Numbered from the stretch's first letter, positions 39,097 through 48,124 are shown. The stretch is 64,000 nucleotides of DNA from Nitricoxidireducens sp046726235 (GCA_046726235.1 JBKPAD010000010.1:124001-188000); one strand, 5' to 3'. Made by a program: numbers and translations. Notes: generated from the sequence alone by a model not told the origin.

Positions 39097-41136
39097 ATGG
39101 CGAGCTTCGTCACGCGCCCGTTCAACAGCCGCCTGAAGCGGCTGTATGCCTGGTACACGGTCGGCTTCGCGCTGTTCGTGCTCGGCATCGCCGTCGGCGA
39201 GGGCTTCGGGCTGTCGCCGCGCACGATCGGCTATCTGTTCCTGTTCGCCACCATCGCCGTCTATGCCAGCATCGGCATCCTCAGCCGCACGGCCGACGTC
39301 AACGAGTACTACGTCGCCGGGCGGCGCGTGCCGGCCTTCTTCAACGGCATGGCGACGGCCGGCGACTGGCTGTCGGCGGCGTCGTTCATCGGCATGGCCG
39401 GCACGCTTTACTTCGGCGGCTTCCAGGGGCTGGCGTTCGTGATGGGCTGGACCGGCGGCTACGTGCTGGTGGCGCTGCTGCTGGCGCCCTACCTGCGCAA
39501 GTTCGGCCAGTTCACGATCCCCGACTTCCTCGGCGCGCGCTACGGCGGCAACGTCGCGCGCGGGGTGGGCGTGGTCGCCGTGATCCTGGCCTCGTTCACC
39601 TACGTCGTGGCGCAGATCTACGGCGTCGGCCTGATCACCAGCCGCTTCATCGGCATCGAGTTCGAGATCGGCGTCTTCGTCGGCCTTGCCGGCATCCTCG
39701 TCTGCTCGTTCCTCGGCGGCATGCGCGCCGTCACCTGGACTCAGGTCGCGCAGTACATCATCCTGATCGTCGCCTACCTCGTGCCGGTGGTCCTCCTGTC
39801 GCAGCAGGTCACCGGCGTTCCGGTGCCGCAGCTCACCTACGGCAGCGTGCTGGAACGCCTGGCGCCGGTCGAGAAGCGCCTGATCGCATCGCCGAAGGAG
39901 CAGGAGGTGCGCGCGATCTACGTGCGCCAGGCCGAGGTGCTGGAGAGAAAGCTGCGCAGCCTGCCGGCCTCGCTCGCGGAGGAGCGCAAGGTCCTCGGCA
40001 AGCGCATCGAGCACCTGCGCACCAGCAACGCCCCGGTGCGCGAGTTCCACCAGGCGCAGCGCGCGCTGCGCGAACTGCCGCGCAACGAGGCCGGGGCGCG
40101 CGCCAAGTGGGAGGCAGAGCGCCGCCATCTGATCGAGAAGGCGACGCCGCCGCAGCCGCACGCCGAGGCCTTCCCGGGCGACCCGGAGCAGAGCGACATC
40201 GCGCGCCGCAACTTCATCGCCCTGATGGTCTGCCTGATGGTCGGCACCGCGGCGCTGCCGCACGTGCTGATGCGCTATTACACGACGCCCTCGGTGCGCG
40301 AGGCGCGCGAGTCGGTGTTCTGGTCGCTGGTATTCATCTTCCTGCTCTACGTGACCGCGCCGGCCTACGCCGTGTTCGCCAAGTGGATCGTCTACAACGA
40401 CCTCGTCGGCAGCAGCGTCGCGCACCTGCCGGCGTGGATCAGCTCGTGGGGCAAGATGGGCATGGTGCGCGTCGAGGACGTGAACGGCGACGGCATCCTG
40501 CAGCTCGCCGAGCTGACACTGAACTCCGACGTCATCGTGCTGGCGACGCCGGAGATCGCCGGCATGCCCTACGTCGTCTCGGGCCTCGTCGCCGCGGGCG
40601 GCCTCGCCGCGGCGCTGTCGACCGCCGACGGCCTGCTGCTCACCATCGCCAACGCGCTGTCGCACGACATCTACTACAAGATGATCGCGCCCGACGCCTC
40701 GGCGCAGCGCCGCCTGGTGATGACCAAGGGCCTGCTGCTGATCGTCGCCATGCTCGCCGCGTGGGTCTCGTCGCTGAAGCCGGACAGCATCCTGTTCATG
40801 GTCGGACTCGCCTTCTCGATCGCCGCGTCGGCCTTCTTCCCGGCGCTGGTGCTGGGCATCTTCTGGAAGCGCGCCAACGCGCGCGGCGCCATCACCGGCA
40901 TGATCGGCGGCCTCGCGCTGACGCTCTACTACGCCGCGATCACCCACCCGTTCTTCGGCGGCAGCGTCGCCAACGCCTGGTTCGGCATCCAGCCGATCGC
41001 CAGCGGCATCTTCGGCATTCCGCTCGGCTTCGCGCTGATCTTCGTCGTCAGCCTGCTGGGCTCGCCGCCTTCGCTTTCGGTGCAGGAACTGGTCGAGAAC
41101 GTGCGCTACCCGAATCTCGACCGCAAGGAGAAGTGA
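39097..41136 (+). CDS. VC_2705-type sodium-solute (acetate family) symporter
   Basis: A 679-residue symporter related to ActP. Residues 1-245 and 370-670 carry the transmembrane core (VNEYYVAGRRVPAFFNGMAT, ALSTADGLLLTIANALSHDI). Two features stand out. Residues about 246-369 are a hydrophilic, charged, coiled-coil-like insert (KEQEVRAIYVRQAEVLERKL and following). Residues 461-472, DVNGDGILQLAE, fit a calcium-binding EF-hand loop. The insert makes it longer than ordinary ActP proteins. Given acs upstream, acetate or another short carboxylate is the likely substrate. Its stop overlaps the rmuC start. Confidence 0.9.
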   Translation: MASFVTRPFNSRLKRLYAWYTVGFALFVLGIAVGEGFGLSPRTIGYLFLFATIAVYASIGILSRTADVNEYYVAGRRVPAFFNGMATAGDWLSAASFIGMAGTLYFGGFQGLAFVMGWTGGYVLVALLLAPYLRKFGQFTIPDFLGARYGGNVARGVGVVAVILASFTYVVAQIYGVGLITSRFIGIEFEIGVFVGLAGILVCSFLGGMRAVTWTQVAQYIILIVAYLVPVVLLSQQVTGVPVPQLTYGSVLERLAPVEKRLIASPKEQEVRAIYVRQAEVLERKLRSLPASLAEERKVLGKRIEHLRTSNAPVREFHQAQRALRELPRNEAGARAKWEAERRHLIEKATPPQPHAEAFPGDPEQSDIARRNFIALMVCLMVGTAALPHVLMRYYTTPSVREARESVFWSLVFIFLLYVTAPAYAVFAKWIVYNDLVGSSVAHLPAWISSWGKMGMVRVEDVNGDGILQLAELTLNSDVIVLATPEIAGMPYVVSGLVAAGGLAAALSTADGLLLTIANALSHDIYYKMIAPDASAQRRLVMTKGLLLIVAMLAAWVSSLKPDSILFMVGLAFSIAASAFFPALVLGIFWKRANARGAITGMIGGLALTLYYAAITHPFFGGSVANAWFGIQPIASGIFGIPLGFALIFVVSLLGSPPSLSVQELVENVRYPNLDRKEK

Positions 41137-42446
41137 TGGAATCCATGATCGCCCTCGTCGCGGGCCTGGTCGTCGGCGGCGGCCTCGTCGCCTTCGCCTT
41201 CTCGGGTCGCGTGCGCGACGCCCGCGCCGCTTTCGACGCGCAGCAGCGCGAGCTGGCCGAACTGCGCGCGCGCGCCGCCGCGCAGCAGGCCGACCTCGAG
41301 CGCGAGCGCGCCGTCGGCGCCGAGAAGCTGGTTGCGCTCGACGCCGCGCGCGCCTCGTTCGCCGACGCCTTCAAGGCGATGTCGGCCGATGCGCTCCAGC
41401 AGAACAACCAGTCCTTCCTCGAGCTCGCCAAGGCGACGCTGGAAAAGCACCAGGAGACCGCCAAGGGCGAGCTCGAAAAACGCCAGCAGGCGATCGGCGA
41501 ACTCGTCGCGCCGGTGAAGACGACGCTCGAGAAGTTCGAGCAGCAGATCGCCGGCATCGAGAAGCAGCGCGAGAACGCCTACGCCACGCTGACCGAGCAG
41601 GTGCGCCAGCTCCACGAGTCGCAGGGGCAACTGAAGTCCGAGACCGCCAACCTCGTCAAGGCGCTGCGCGCGCCGCACACGCGCGGGCGCTGGGGCGAGC
41701 TGCAGTTGAAGCGCGTCGTCGAGATGGCCGGCATGCTCGACCACTGCGACTTCCACGAGCAGGAGAGCACCGACACGGAAGAGGGCCGCCTGCGCCCCGA
41801 CCTCGTCGTGCGCCTGCCCGGCGGCAAGAACATCGTCATCGACGCCAAGGCGCCGCTGGCCGCCTACCTAGACGCGCTCGAGGCGCCCGACGACGAGACT
41901 CGCCGGCGCAAGATCGCCGACCACGCGCGCCACGTGCGCGACCATCTGATGAAGCTCGGCCGCAAGTCCTACTGGGAGCAATTCCAGCCGTCGCCCGACT
42001 TCGTGGTGCTGTTCCTGCCCGGCGAGACCTTCTACAGCGCGGCGCTGGAGGCCGATCCGGGACTGATCGAGTTCGGCGTCGAGCAGCGCGTGATCCTCGC
42101 CACGCCGACGACGCTGATCGCGCTGCTGCGCGCGGTCTCCTACGGCTGGAAGCAGGAGGCGCTGACCGAGAACGCGCAGCAGATCAGCGCGCTCGGCAAG
42201 GAGCTCTATGAGCGTCTCGCCGGCGTGGCCGAGCATTGGCACGACATGGGCCGCCATCTCGGCAACACCATCGGCGCCTACAACAAGGCGGTCGGGTCGC
42301 TCGAGACGCGAGTGCTCGTCAGCGCGCGAAAGTTCCGCGAGCTGCGCGCAACCTCCGACGACAAGGAGATCCGCGACCTCGTGCCCGTCGATTCCGCGAC
42401 GCGCGCGCTTCAGGCGCAGGAGATGCAGGCGCTGCCGCGCGAGTAG
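41136..42446 (+). CDS. rmuC: DNA recombination protein RmuC homolog
   Basis: A 436-residue protein with an N-terminal membrane anchor (MESMIALVAGLVVGGGLVAF), a long coiled coil (about 25-185) and a nuclease-like RmuC domain (GRWGELQLKRVVEMAGML, then RPDLVVRLPGGKNIVIDAKA). RmuC limits inversions at short inverted repeats in E. coli. The ATG shares a base with the symporter stop (TGATG), so it is probably read from the same transcript although functionally unrelated. Confidence 0.93.
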   Translation: MESMIALVAGLVVGGGLVAFAFSGRVRDARAAFDAQQRELAELRARAAAQQADLERERAVGAEKLVALDAARASFADAFKAMSADALQQNNQSFLELAKATLEKHQETAKGELEKRQQAIGELVAPVKTTLEKFEQQIAGIEKQRENAYATLTEQVRQLHESQGQLKSETANLVKALRAPHTRGRWGELQLKRVVEMAGMLDHCDFHEQESTDTEEGRLRPDLVVRLPGGKNIVIDAKAPLAAYLDALEAPDDETRRRKIADHARHVRDHLMKLGRKSYWEQFQPSPDFVVLFLPGETFYSAALEADPGLIEFGVEQRVILATPTTLIALLRAVSYGWKQEALTENAQQISALGKELYERLAGVAEHWHDMGRHLGNTIGAYNKAVGSLETRVLVSARKFRELRATSDDKEIRDLVPVDSATRALQAQEMQALPRE

Positions 42447-42494
42447 CCCGGCAGCGTTGCAGGCGCGCGCGGCCGCAGGGCCGCTTCTTCATCG

Positions 42495-43475
42495 TCAGGC
42501 CGTGTTCGAGCCGCCGAGGATGGCGAGGTCGACCTGGCGCACGAGGCCGGCGCCGCCGGTCTCGCCCAGCCAGACGCTGCTGGCGCGCTGTTGGCCGACG
42601 GCTTCACCGCCGTCCTTGATGGTGAACTCGGTGGCCGCGCTTTGCGTCGCCAGTGCGCCGATGCCGGCCTCCGCGAAGGTCTTCACCGTGCTCTCGCCGT
42701 CCTGGCCGACGTTCCAGAGCTTCAGGTCGGCGAACGCCGCGTCGCCTTCGTCGATCCAGCCGTTGCCGTCGCTGTCGAGCTTCGCCAGGTCGGCGAAGCC
42801 GTCGCCGCTCTTGGCGCCGAACAACTCGCTGCCGTCGTCTGCCTTGCCGTTGTGGTTGCGGTCGATGAACAGCACGGAAGTGTTGCCGGTAGGCATCTTC
42901 ATGCGCTCGACGTCGCCGTCGGCGTCGATGTCGAATTCGATCGCATTGGCGCCGAACTTGTTTTCCGGCGCGCCGAAGTCGAGCATCAGCGGGTCGCGGA
43001 AGGTGCCGACGCCGAGGCTCGTCGATTCCTCGTGCCGCTCCATGTGGTAGCCGACGTTGAAGTCGCGCGTGCTGCCGTCGGCGAGGCAAACATTGCCGCT
43101 GGCGGCAAAAGTGCAACTCTCGCTCTCGCTGGTGTGGACGAGTTCCATCACCGTGAAACCGCGGCCTTTCAGCGGCAGGCCTTCGGGCGCCTCGCCGTCC
43201 GCCGCGGTGCCGGCGGCCATGTGCGGCAGGCCGAACAGCATTTCCATGATCGCCTCGAACGGCCCGCGATCGTGGTTGCCGCCGCCTTGCGGCGCGGTTG
43301 CAGCGCCGGTTTCGATGGTCAGCAATTGCGCCGGCGGCGACTGCATCTGCTGGTCGAGCAGCTTCTGGAAGGCGCTGTCGGAACGCGGCATCTCCGCGAG
43401 CTTGAGTTGCCGCAGCGTGCTGCTTTCGGCGTCGTGCTTACTGCTTAGCTTCATGTCTGTCTTGGCGATCAGCAT
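42495..43475 (-). CDS. EF-hand-motif protein of unknown function
   Basis: A 326-residue protein; the start chosen (MLIAKTDMKLSSKHDAESS) has GGAAGGAATTGCC upstream, while the frame is open to 43892 inside the divergent gene. Three calcium-loop-like acidic motifs are visible: DIDADGDVERMK, DRNHNGKADDGSELFG and DSDGNGWIDEGD. These resemble the EF-hand/dockerin-like repeats of large secreted adhesins and RTX proteins. No signal peptide is evident, so it would be cytoplasmic or exported by a non-Sec route. The middle holds a beta-rich segment with CTFAASGNVCLADGSTRDFN. Function unknown. Confidence 0.75.
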   Translation of the reverse strand: MLIAKTDMKLSSKHDAESSTLRQLKLAEMPRSDSAFQKLLDQQMQSPPAQLLTIETGAATAPQGGGNHDRGPFEAIMEMLFGLPHMAAGTAADGEAPEGLPLKGRGFTVMELVHTSESESCTFAASGNVCLADGSTRDFNVGYHMERHEESTSLGVGTFRDPLMLDFGAPENKFGANAIEFDIDADGDVERMKMPTGNTSVLFIDRNHNGKADDGSELFGAKSGDGFADLAKLDSDGNGWIDEGDAAFADLKLWNVGQDGESTVKTFAEAGIGALATQSAATEFTIKDGGEAVGQQRASSVWLGETGGAGLVRQVDLAILGGSNTA

Positions 43476-43599
43476 GGCAATTCCTTCCCTTTTCGTGGTT
43501 TGGGAGTTCATGCTGAGCAAGTAACAGACCATCCCGATGACGCAGGCGCGGCATCTACGCAATAATCGGCCATCCAGCTCATTTCCCGAGAAGGCCCGC

Positions 43600-44235
43600 A
43601 TGTACATCCCCAAGCACTTCCAGGAACCCGACGTCGGCATCCTGCACGAGCTGATGCGAGCGCGGCCCCTGGCCACGCTGATTACGCTGCTGCCGGGCGG
43701 GCTCAATGCCGACCATGTTCCGCTGCATCTTTCCGTGGCCGACTCGTCGTTGGGCACCTTGCGCGGCCATGTCGCGCGGTCGAATCCGCTCTGGAAGGGG
43801 CACGCACCGGATGTCGAGGTGCTTGCGGTGTTCCAGGGCGCCGACGCATATGTCACGCCGTCGTGGTATCCGACGAAGCGCGAGACCGGCAAGGCCGTGC
43901 CGACCTGGAACTATGCCGTCGCGCATGCTTATGGCGCCCTGCGCGTGATCGACGACACGGCGTGGCTGCGGGCGCATCTGGAGGCGCTGACGGGCGAACA
44001 CGAAGCGGCCTTCGCCGAGCCGTGGCGGCTGGCGGATGCGCCGCGCGAGTACATCGACACGATGATCGGCGCGGTGGTCGGCATCGAGATCGTCATCACC
44101 CGCCTGTCCGGCAAATGGAAGCTCAGCCAGAACCAGCCGGCGCAGAACCGCGCCGGCGTGATCGACGGCCTGCACGCCGACGGGAAGCCGGATGCGCTGG
44201 AAATGGCGGCGCTGGTCGAACGCGCAGGCCGCTGA
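43600..44235 (+). CDS. PaiB-like FMN-binding negative regulator family protein
   Basis: A 211-residue protein. The start MYIPKHFQEPDVGILHELMR matches the conserved N-terminus of the PaiB family (MY-x-P-x-x-F). Further family blocks are PLWKGHAPDVEVLAVFQGAD, WYPTKRETGKAVPTWNYA and GKWKLSQNQPAQNRAGVIDG. B. subtilis PaiB affects sporulation and protease genes, but most members are flavin- or heme-binding split-barrel proteins of unknown role. The gene diverges from the EF-hand protein gene. Confidence 0.9.
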   Translation: MYIPKHFQEPDVGILHELMRARPLATLITLLPGGLNADHVPLHLSVADSSLGTLRGHVARSNPLWKGHAPDVEVLAVFQGADAYVTPSWYPTKRETGKAVPTWNYAVAHAYGALRVIDDTAWLRAHLEALTGEHEAAFAEPWRLADAPREYIDTMIGAVVGIEIVITRLSGKWKLSQNQPAQNRAGVIDGLHADGKPDALEMAALVERAGR

Positions 44236-44283
44236 TGGTGCGGCCTTTGTTAAAGTCGGCTGCTAGACATATAGAGACCCGCC

Positions 44284-45183
44284 ATGCCCGTCACGCTTGA
44301 AGGAAAACTCGTCGTCGCGCTGTCGTCGCGCGCGCTCTTCGATCTCGAGGAGGAGAACCGCGTCTTCGAGGGCGGCAGCGACGCCGACTACATGGCGCTG
44401 CAACTCGAGCGACTCGACGTGCCGGCGAAGCTGGGCGTGGCCTTCCCGCTGGTGAAGAAGCTGCTCGCGTTCAACGCCGACGGCGAGCATCGCGTCGAGG
44501 TGGTGATCCTGTCGCGCAACGATCCGGTGTCCGGGCTGCGGGTGTTCCGCTCGGCGACGGCGGCGGGATTGTCGCTGGAGCGCGGGGTGTTTACGCGCGG
44601 GATGCCGCCGTATCACTACCTCGGGCCGCTCGGGGCGCACCTTTTCCTCTCGGCCTTCGAGGCGGACGTCTGTGGGGCGCTCGCAGCCGGGGTGCCGGCG
44701 GCGCGCGTGTATCCGCAGTCCTTCGTCGATGCGGACCGGCATCCGACGGAGGTGCGCATCGCCTTCGACGGCGACGCGGTGCTGTTCTCGGACGAGGCGG
44801 AACGCGTGTTCAAGTCGCAGGGGCTGACGGCCTTCCAGGCGCACGAGGTCTCGCACGCCGGCCGGCCGCTGCCGGACGGCCCGTTCAAGCCGCTGCTGGT
44901 CGCCCTGCATCGCCTGCAGGCGGCGAGCCGGGCGCTGCCGATGCGCATCCGCACGGCATTGGTGACGGCGCGTAGCGCACCGGCGCACGAACGCGCGGTG
45001 CGCACGCTGATGGAATGGAACATCGCGGTGGACGAGGCGATGTTCCTCGGCGGTCTGGAGAAGGGGCCGTTCCTCAAGGAGTTCCAGCCGGACTTCTTCT
45101 TCGACGACCAGCCGGCGCACTGCGAGTCCGGGGCCAAGGCGGGACCGACGGGCCACGTCGTCAGCGGCATCGCCAACGCATGA
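44284..45183 (+). CDS. Cytosolic 5'-nucleotidase (NT5C1-like)
   Basis: A 299-residue haloacid-dehalogenase-fold nucleotidase of the family that includes eukaryotic cytosolic 5'-nucleotidase 1. Family blocks are LVVALSSRALFDLEEENRVF, AFPLVKKLLAFN, VEVVILSRNDPVSGLRVF, and EVRIAFDGDAVLFSDEAERV with the acidic FDGD pair, and PDFFFDDQPAHCE. It should dephosphorylate nucleoside monophosphates. Its stop overlaps the ATG of the hydrolase gene (ATGA). Confidence 0.88.
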   Translation: MPVTLEGKLVVALSSRALFDLEEENRVFEGGSDADYMALQLERLDVPAKLGVAFPLVKKLLAFNADGEHRVEVVILSRNDPVSGLRVFRSATAAGLSLERGVFTRGMPPYHYLGPLGAHLFLSAFEADVCGALAAGVPAARVYPQSFVDADRHPTEVRIAFDGDAVLFSDEAERVFKSQGLTAFQAHEVSHAGRPLPDGPFKPLLVALHRLQAASRALPMRIRTALVTARSAPAHERAVRTLMEWNIAVDEAMFLGGLEKGPFLKEFQPDFFFDDQPAHCESGAKAGPTGHVVSGIANA

Positions 45184-45950
45184 AGCAGGGCTTCGTCGAG
45201 GCGGGCGGTCATCGCCTCGAATACGTGCTGTACGCCGCGCACCAGACGGCGCGGCCGACGCTGGTGTTCCTGCATGAGGGGCTGGGCTCGATATCGTTGT
45301 GGCGCGATTTTCCGCAGCGCGTGGCGCAGGCGACGGGTTGCCGCACGCTGGTCTATTCCCGCTACGGCTACGGCAACTCGGACGTGCTGGCGGCGCCGCG
45401 CGCGCCGGACTATATGCACGTCGAGGCGCTGGAGTCGTTGCCGGCGGTGCTCGCGGCGCTGGGCATCGAGCGGCCGCTGCTGATCGGGCATTCCGACGGC
45501 GGCTCGATCGCATTGATCCATGCTGGCGACGGGCGCTGGCCGTGCGCAGGCGTCGCCGTGCTGGCGCCGCACCTGTTCGTCGAGGAGGTGTCGGTGCGCG
45601 GCATCGAGGAAACGGTGCGCGTGTTCGAGACGACGGATCTGCCGCAGAAGCTCGCGCGCCATCATCGCGATGCGCGGCGCACCTTCTACGGCTGGGCCGA
45701 CATCTGGCTGAGCGCGGACTTCCGCGCCTGGAACATCGAGGATTCGGTGCGCGCCCTGCGTTGTCCGGTGCTGGCGATCCAGGGCGAGGACGACGAATAC
45801 GCGACGATGGCGCAGATCGACCGCATTGCGGCGCTCGCGGAGGGTGCGGAGGTCGAGTTGCTGAAACTGGCGGATTGCCGGCATTCGCCGCAGCGCGATC
45901 AGGCGGATGCGGTGGCCGCCGCGCTGGCGGCGTTCGTGGAGCGCCTCTAG
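45180..45950 (+). CDS. Alpha/beta hydrolase
   Basis: A 256-residue alpha/beta-fold hydrolase. The nucleophile is S105 in LIGHSDGGSIAL; the acid is probably in AIQGEDDEYAT and the histidine in DCRHSPQRDQ. The oxyanion block is LVFLHEGLGSISLWRDFP. The start overlaps the nucleotidase stop. The substrate is unknown; relatives include esterases and ring-cleavage product hydrolases. The end overlaps the convergent hemerythrin gene by four bases. Confidence 0.88.
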   Translation: MKQGFVEAGGHRLEYVLYAAHQTARPTLVFLHEGLGSISLWRDFPQRVAQATGCRTLVYSRYGYGNSDVLAAPRAPDYMHVEALESLPAVLAALGIERPLLIGHSDGGSIALIHAGDGRWPCAGVAVLAPHLFVEEVSVRGIEETVRVFETTDLPQKLARHHRDARRTFYGWADIWLSADFRAWNIEDSVRALRCPVLAIQGEDDEYATMAQIDRIAALAEGAEVELLKLADCRHSPQRDQADAVAAALAAFVERL

Positions 45951-46366
45951 GCGCGGGCGCGCAGGAAGCGCGCGTAGTGGCTGTCCTCGCTCATGATGTG
46001 CTCCATGAGCCAGATGGTGATCAGCAGGTTGAGCTTGAGCGGCGTGGTGCGCGTCTTGTGCGCGCGAATTTCGTCCAGCAGGCGGGCGACGTCGGACTCG
46101 AGCTCGCGATGCCGCTTGGCGTGCGCTTCCAGGTCGGGATAGCCGCGCTCGGCGATGAACTTCTCTTCGCTGGCGAAGTGCTGCCGCGTGTAGTCGAGCA
46201 GTTGTTCGAGCGCCTGCTCGGCGGCGTCGAGGCCCTGCTCGTCGAGCATGTGGTTGGCGGCGGCGGCGCGGAAGTGCTCGATGAGTTCGATCCAGCGCGC
46301 GTGCTGGGCGTCCATTTCGGGGACGCCGATGCTGTATTTGGGGTCGATGGGCTTCGAGGCTGGCAT
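45947..46366 (-). CDS. Bacteriohemerythrin
   Basis: A 139-residue oxygen-binding protein with the full di-iron ligand set: H22, H63, E67, H82, H86, H123 and D128, in four helices (MDAQHARWIELIEHF, YTRQHFASEEKFI, AHAKRHRELE, LMEHIMSEDSHY). It probably stores or carries oxygen in the cytoplasm. It is a single gene on the minus strand, upstream of the MtfA gene's end. Confidence 0.95.
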   Translation of the reverse strand: MPASKPIDPKYSIGVPEMDAQHARWIELIEHFRAAAANHMLDEQGLDAAEQALEQLLDYTRQHFASEEKFIAERGYPDLEAHAKRHRELESDVARLLDEIRAHKTRTTPLKLNLLITIWLMEHIMSEDSHYARFLRARA

Positions 46367-46411
46367 ATCAGATCTCTCTTATGAGCCTCATACTAAAGTA
46401 ACTTCCGTCGA

Positions 46412-47185
46412 TCACAAAGCGGCGGCCGGATCCTGGCGGTAGAAGCTTCGGAGCTGTTCATAGACGGCCGGATACTGGTCGCGCAGCACGCGCGGCGTCT
46501 CGAAGAACGCTTCCGACATGACGGCGAAGAATTCGGCCGGGTGCTCGGCGCCGTAGGGATCGAGGGCGGTGTCTTCGCCGCGCATGTCGGCGGCGTCCAC
46601 CTTGCGGCAAAAGTCCTCGTAGGCGGGTTCGAAGGCGGCGATCCATGCGTCGCGCGACATGCCGGCGTGCAGCGAGGGCAGGCCGTCGACCTCGCCGTTG
46701 GTCATGTCGAGCTTGTGCGCGAATTCGTGGATGACGACGTTGATGCCGTGCGTGTCGTCGCGCTCGTCGAACCAGGACAGCAGCACCGGGCCGCCTTCCC
46801 AGGCTTCGCCGAGCACCGGGTCGTCGTATTCGTGCATGACGCCGTCTTCGTCCATCGTCCGGCGCGGAATGACGAAGTCGCCGGGATAGACGGTGATGCC
46901 GACCCAGCCGCGATACCAGTCCAGCCCGAGGTGCAGCACCAGCAGGCAGGCCTGCAGGGCGATCGAGAGCTGCATGTCGGCGGTCAGCGCGAGGCCCTGC
47001 GCGCCGTGCCACTCCTTGGCGGCGACGAACTCGACGGCCAGTTCGCGCAGGCGTGCGCGCTCGTCCGGCGCGAGATGGCCGAGGAAGGGCAGGGGGGCCT
47101 CGACGCGCTGCCACTGCGCGTCGTCGATGCGGATTTCCTGCGCGGCGCGCTTGCGGCGCCAGCGCTCGAACAGGCGGCCGATCAT
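46412..47185 (-). CDS. mtfA: MtfA-type zinc peptidase
   Basis: A 257-residue soluble zinc protein. The site is HEFAHKLDMTNG with H153, E154 and H157, and the preceding block is GITVYPGDFVIPRRT; the third ligand is expected in the later EFFAVMSEAFFE. In E. coli MtfA binds Mlc and so affects glucose uptake. Its ATG overlaps the stop of the EamA transporter gene. Confidence 0.92.
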   Translation of the reverse strand: MIGRLFERWRRKRAAQEIRIDDAQWQRVEAPLPFLGHLAPDERARLRELAVEFVAAKEWHGAQGLALTADMQLSIALQACLLVLHLGLDWYRGWVGITVYPGDFVIPRRTMDEDGVMHEYDDPVLGEAWEGGPVLLSWFDERDDTHGINVVIHEFAHKLDMTNGEVDGLPSLHAGMSRDAWIAAFEPAYEDFCRKVDAADMRGEDTALDPYGAEHPAEFFAVMSEAFFETPRVLRDQYPAVYEQLRSFYRQDPAAAL

Positions 47186-48066
47186 GGCTGGCGCCGCGTG
47201 TTGAGCCAGATGCCGCCGAAGATCAGCACGATGCCGGCGAAGTGGTAGCCGGCCGGCCGCTCGTCGAGGAAGAGGAAGGAGAGCACGATGCCGAACGCCG
47301 GCATCAGGTGCAGGAACAGGCCGGCCTTGGCGGGACCGACCTCGGCGACGCCGCGGTTCCAGAACACGTAGCCGAGGAAGGCCGGAAAGATGCCGGTGTA
47401 GGCGATGCCGGCGAGGGCTGCCGGGGTCGGCACGATCAGGCGGCCCGACGCCATCTCCCACAGGTAGGCAGGCGCGAGGCCTACGAGGCCTATCACTGAG
47501 ATCGCGGTGAGGAAGGACATCGGATGCGTTTGCGGCCGGTGCGGCAGCATCAGCGTGTAGACGGCCCAGGCGACGACCGAGACCAGGATCCAGATGTCGC
47601 CGACGTTGAGCGCGAGCCCGGCCAGCACGGCGAAGTCGCCGCGCGCGATGATCGCGGCGACGCCGGCGAAGGAAATGGCGATGCCAAGCGCCTCGACCGG
47701 CCGCAGCCGCTTCTTGAGGAAGGCCCAGCCGAGGAAGACGATGACGATCGGAATGAAGGAGTTCAGCAGCAGGCCGTTGATGACCGTCGTGTATTGCAGG
47801 CCGACGTAGCAGAGCGCGTTGTAGCAGGCGGTGCTGAGGAGGCCGAAGGGAACCATCCAGCGCCCGGCGGCGACGAGCTTCGGCCAGTCGCGGCGCAGGT
47901 GCGGCCAGGCGAAGGGCAGGATGAAGGCGAGCGCGATCACCCAGCGCCAGAACGACAGCGCCACGGGCGGCACGGCGTCGCGGAAGGCGCGGCCGACGAT
48001 CCAGTTGCCGGCCCAGAACAGGTTGGCGGAGGCCAGCAGCAGGTAGGGCGAGAGCAGGATGCGCAC
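47182..48066 (-). CDS. EamA/DMT family transporter
   Basis: A 294-residue membrane protein with ten helices in two EamA repeats. The GTG at 48066 is preferred because TTTGAGGA lies five bases upstream; a TTG at 48078 falls within that site. Typical blocks are ASANLFWAGNWIVGRAFR at the start, and NRGVAEVGPAKAGLFLHLMP near the end. It probably exports amino acids, purines or other metabolites; the substrate cannot be told. It is transcribed ahead of mtfA. Confidence 0.88.
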   Translation of the reverse strand: MRILLSPYLLLASANLFWAGNWIVGRAFRDAVPPVALSFWRWVIALAFILPFAWPHLRRDWPKLVAAGRWMVPFGLLSTACYNALCYVGLQYTTVINGLLLNSFIPIVIVFLGWAFLKKRLRPVEALGIAISFAGVAAIIARGDFAVLAGLALNVGDIWILVSVVAWAVYTLMLPHRPQTHPMSFLTAISVIGLVGLAPAYLWEMASGRLIVPTPAALAGIAYTGIFPAFLGYVFWNRGVAEVGPAKAGLFLHLMPAFGIVLSFLFLDERPAGYHFAGIVLIFGGIWLNTRRQP

Positions 48067-48084
48067 CGGGGTCCTCAAAGCAAA

Positions 48085-48104
48085 ACGGGGGCCGCAGCCC
48101 CCGT
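48085..48104 (-). terminator. Terminator after the parvulin-like isomerase gene
   Basis: An 8-bp stem ACGGGGGC/GCCCCCGT with a CGCA loop, followed on the minus strand by TTTTGCTTT. It separates the yciB-yciI-bolA-ppi operon from the EamA gene. Confidence 0.7.
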
Positions 48105-48124
48105 CGCATGTTCGTCGCGGCCGC

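Noticed and set aside
42466..42484. GCGGCC/GGCCGC hairpin between rmuC and the EF-hand gene
   Set aside because: Short GC palindrome with no T run on either side; not enough to call a terminator.
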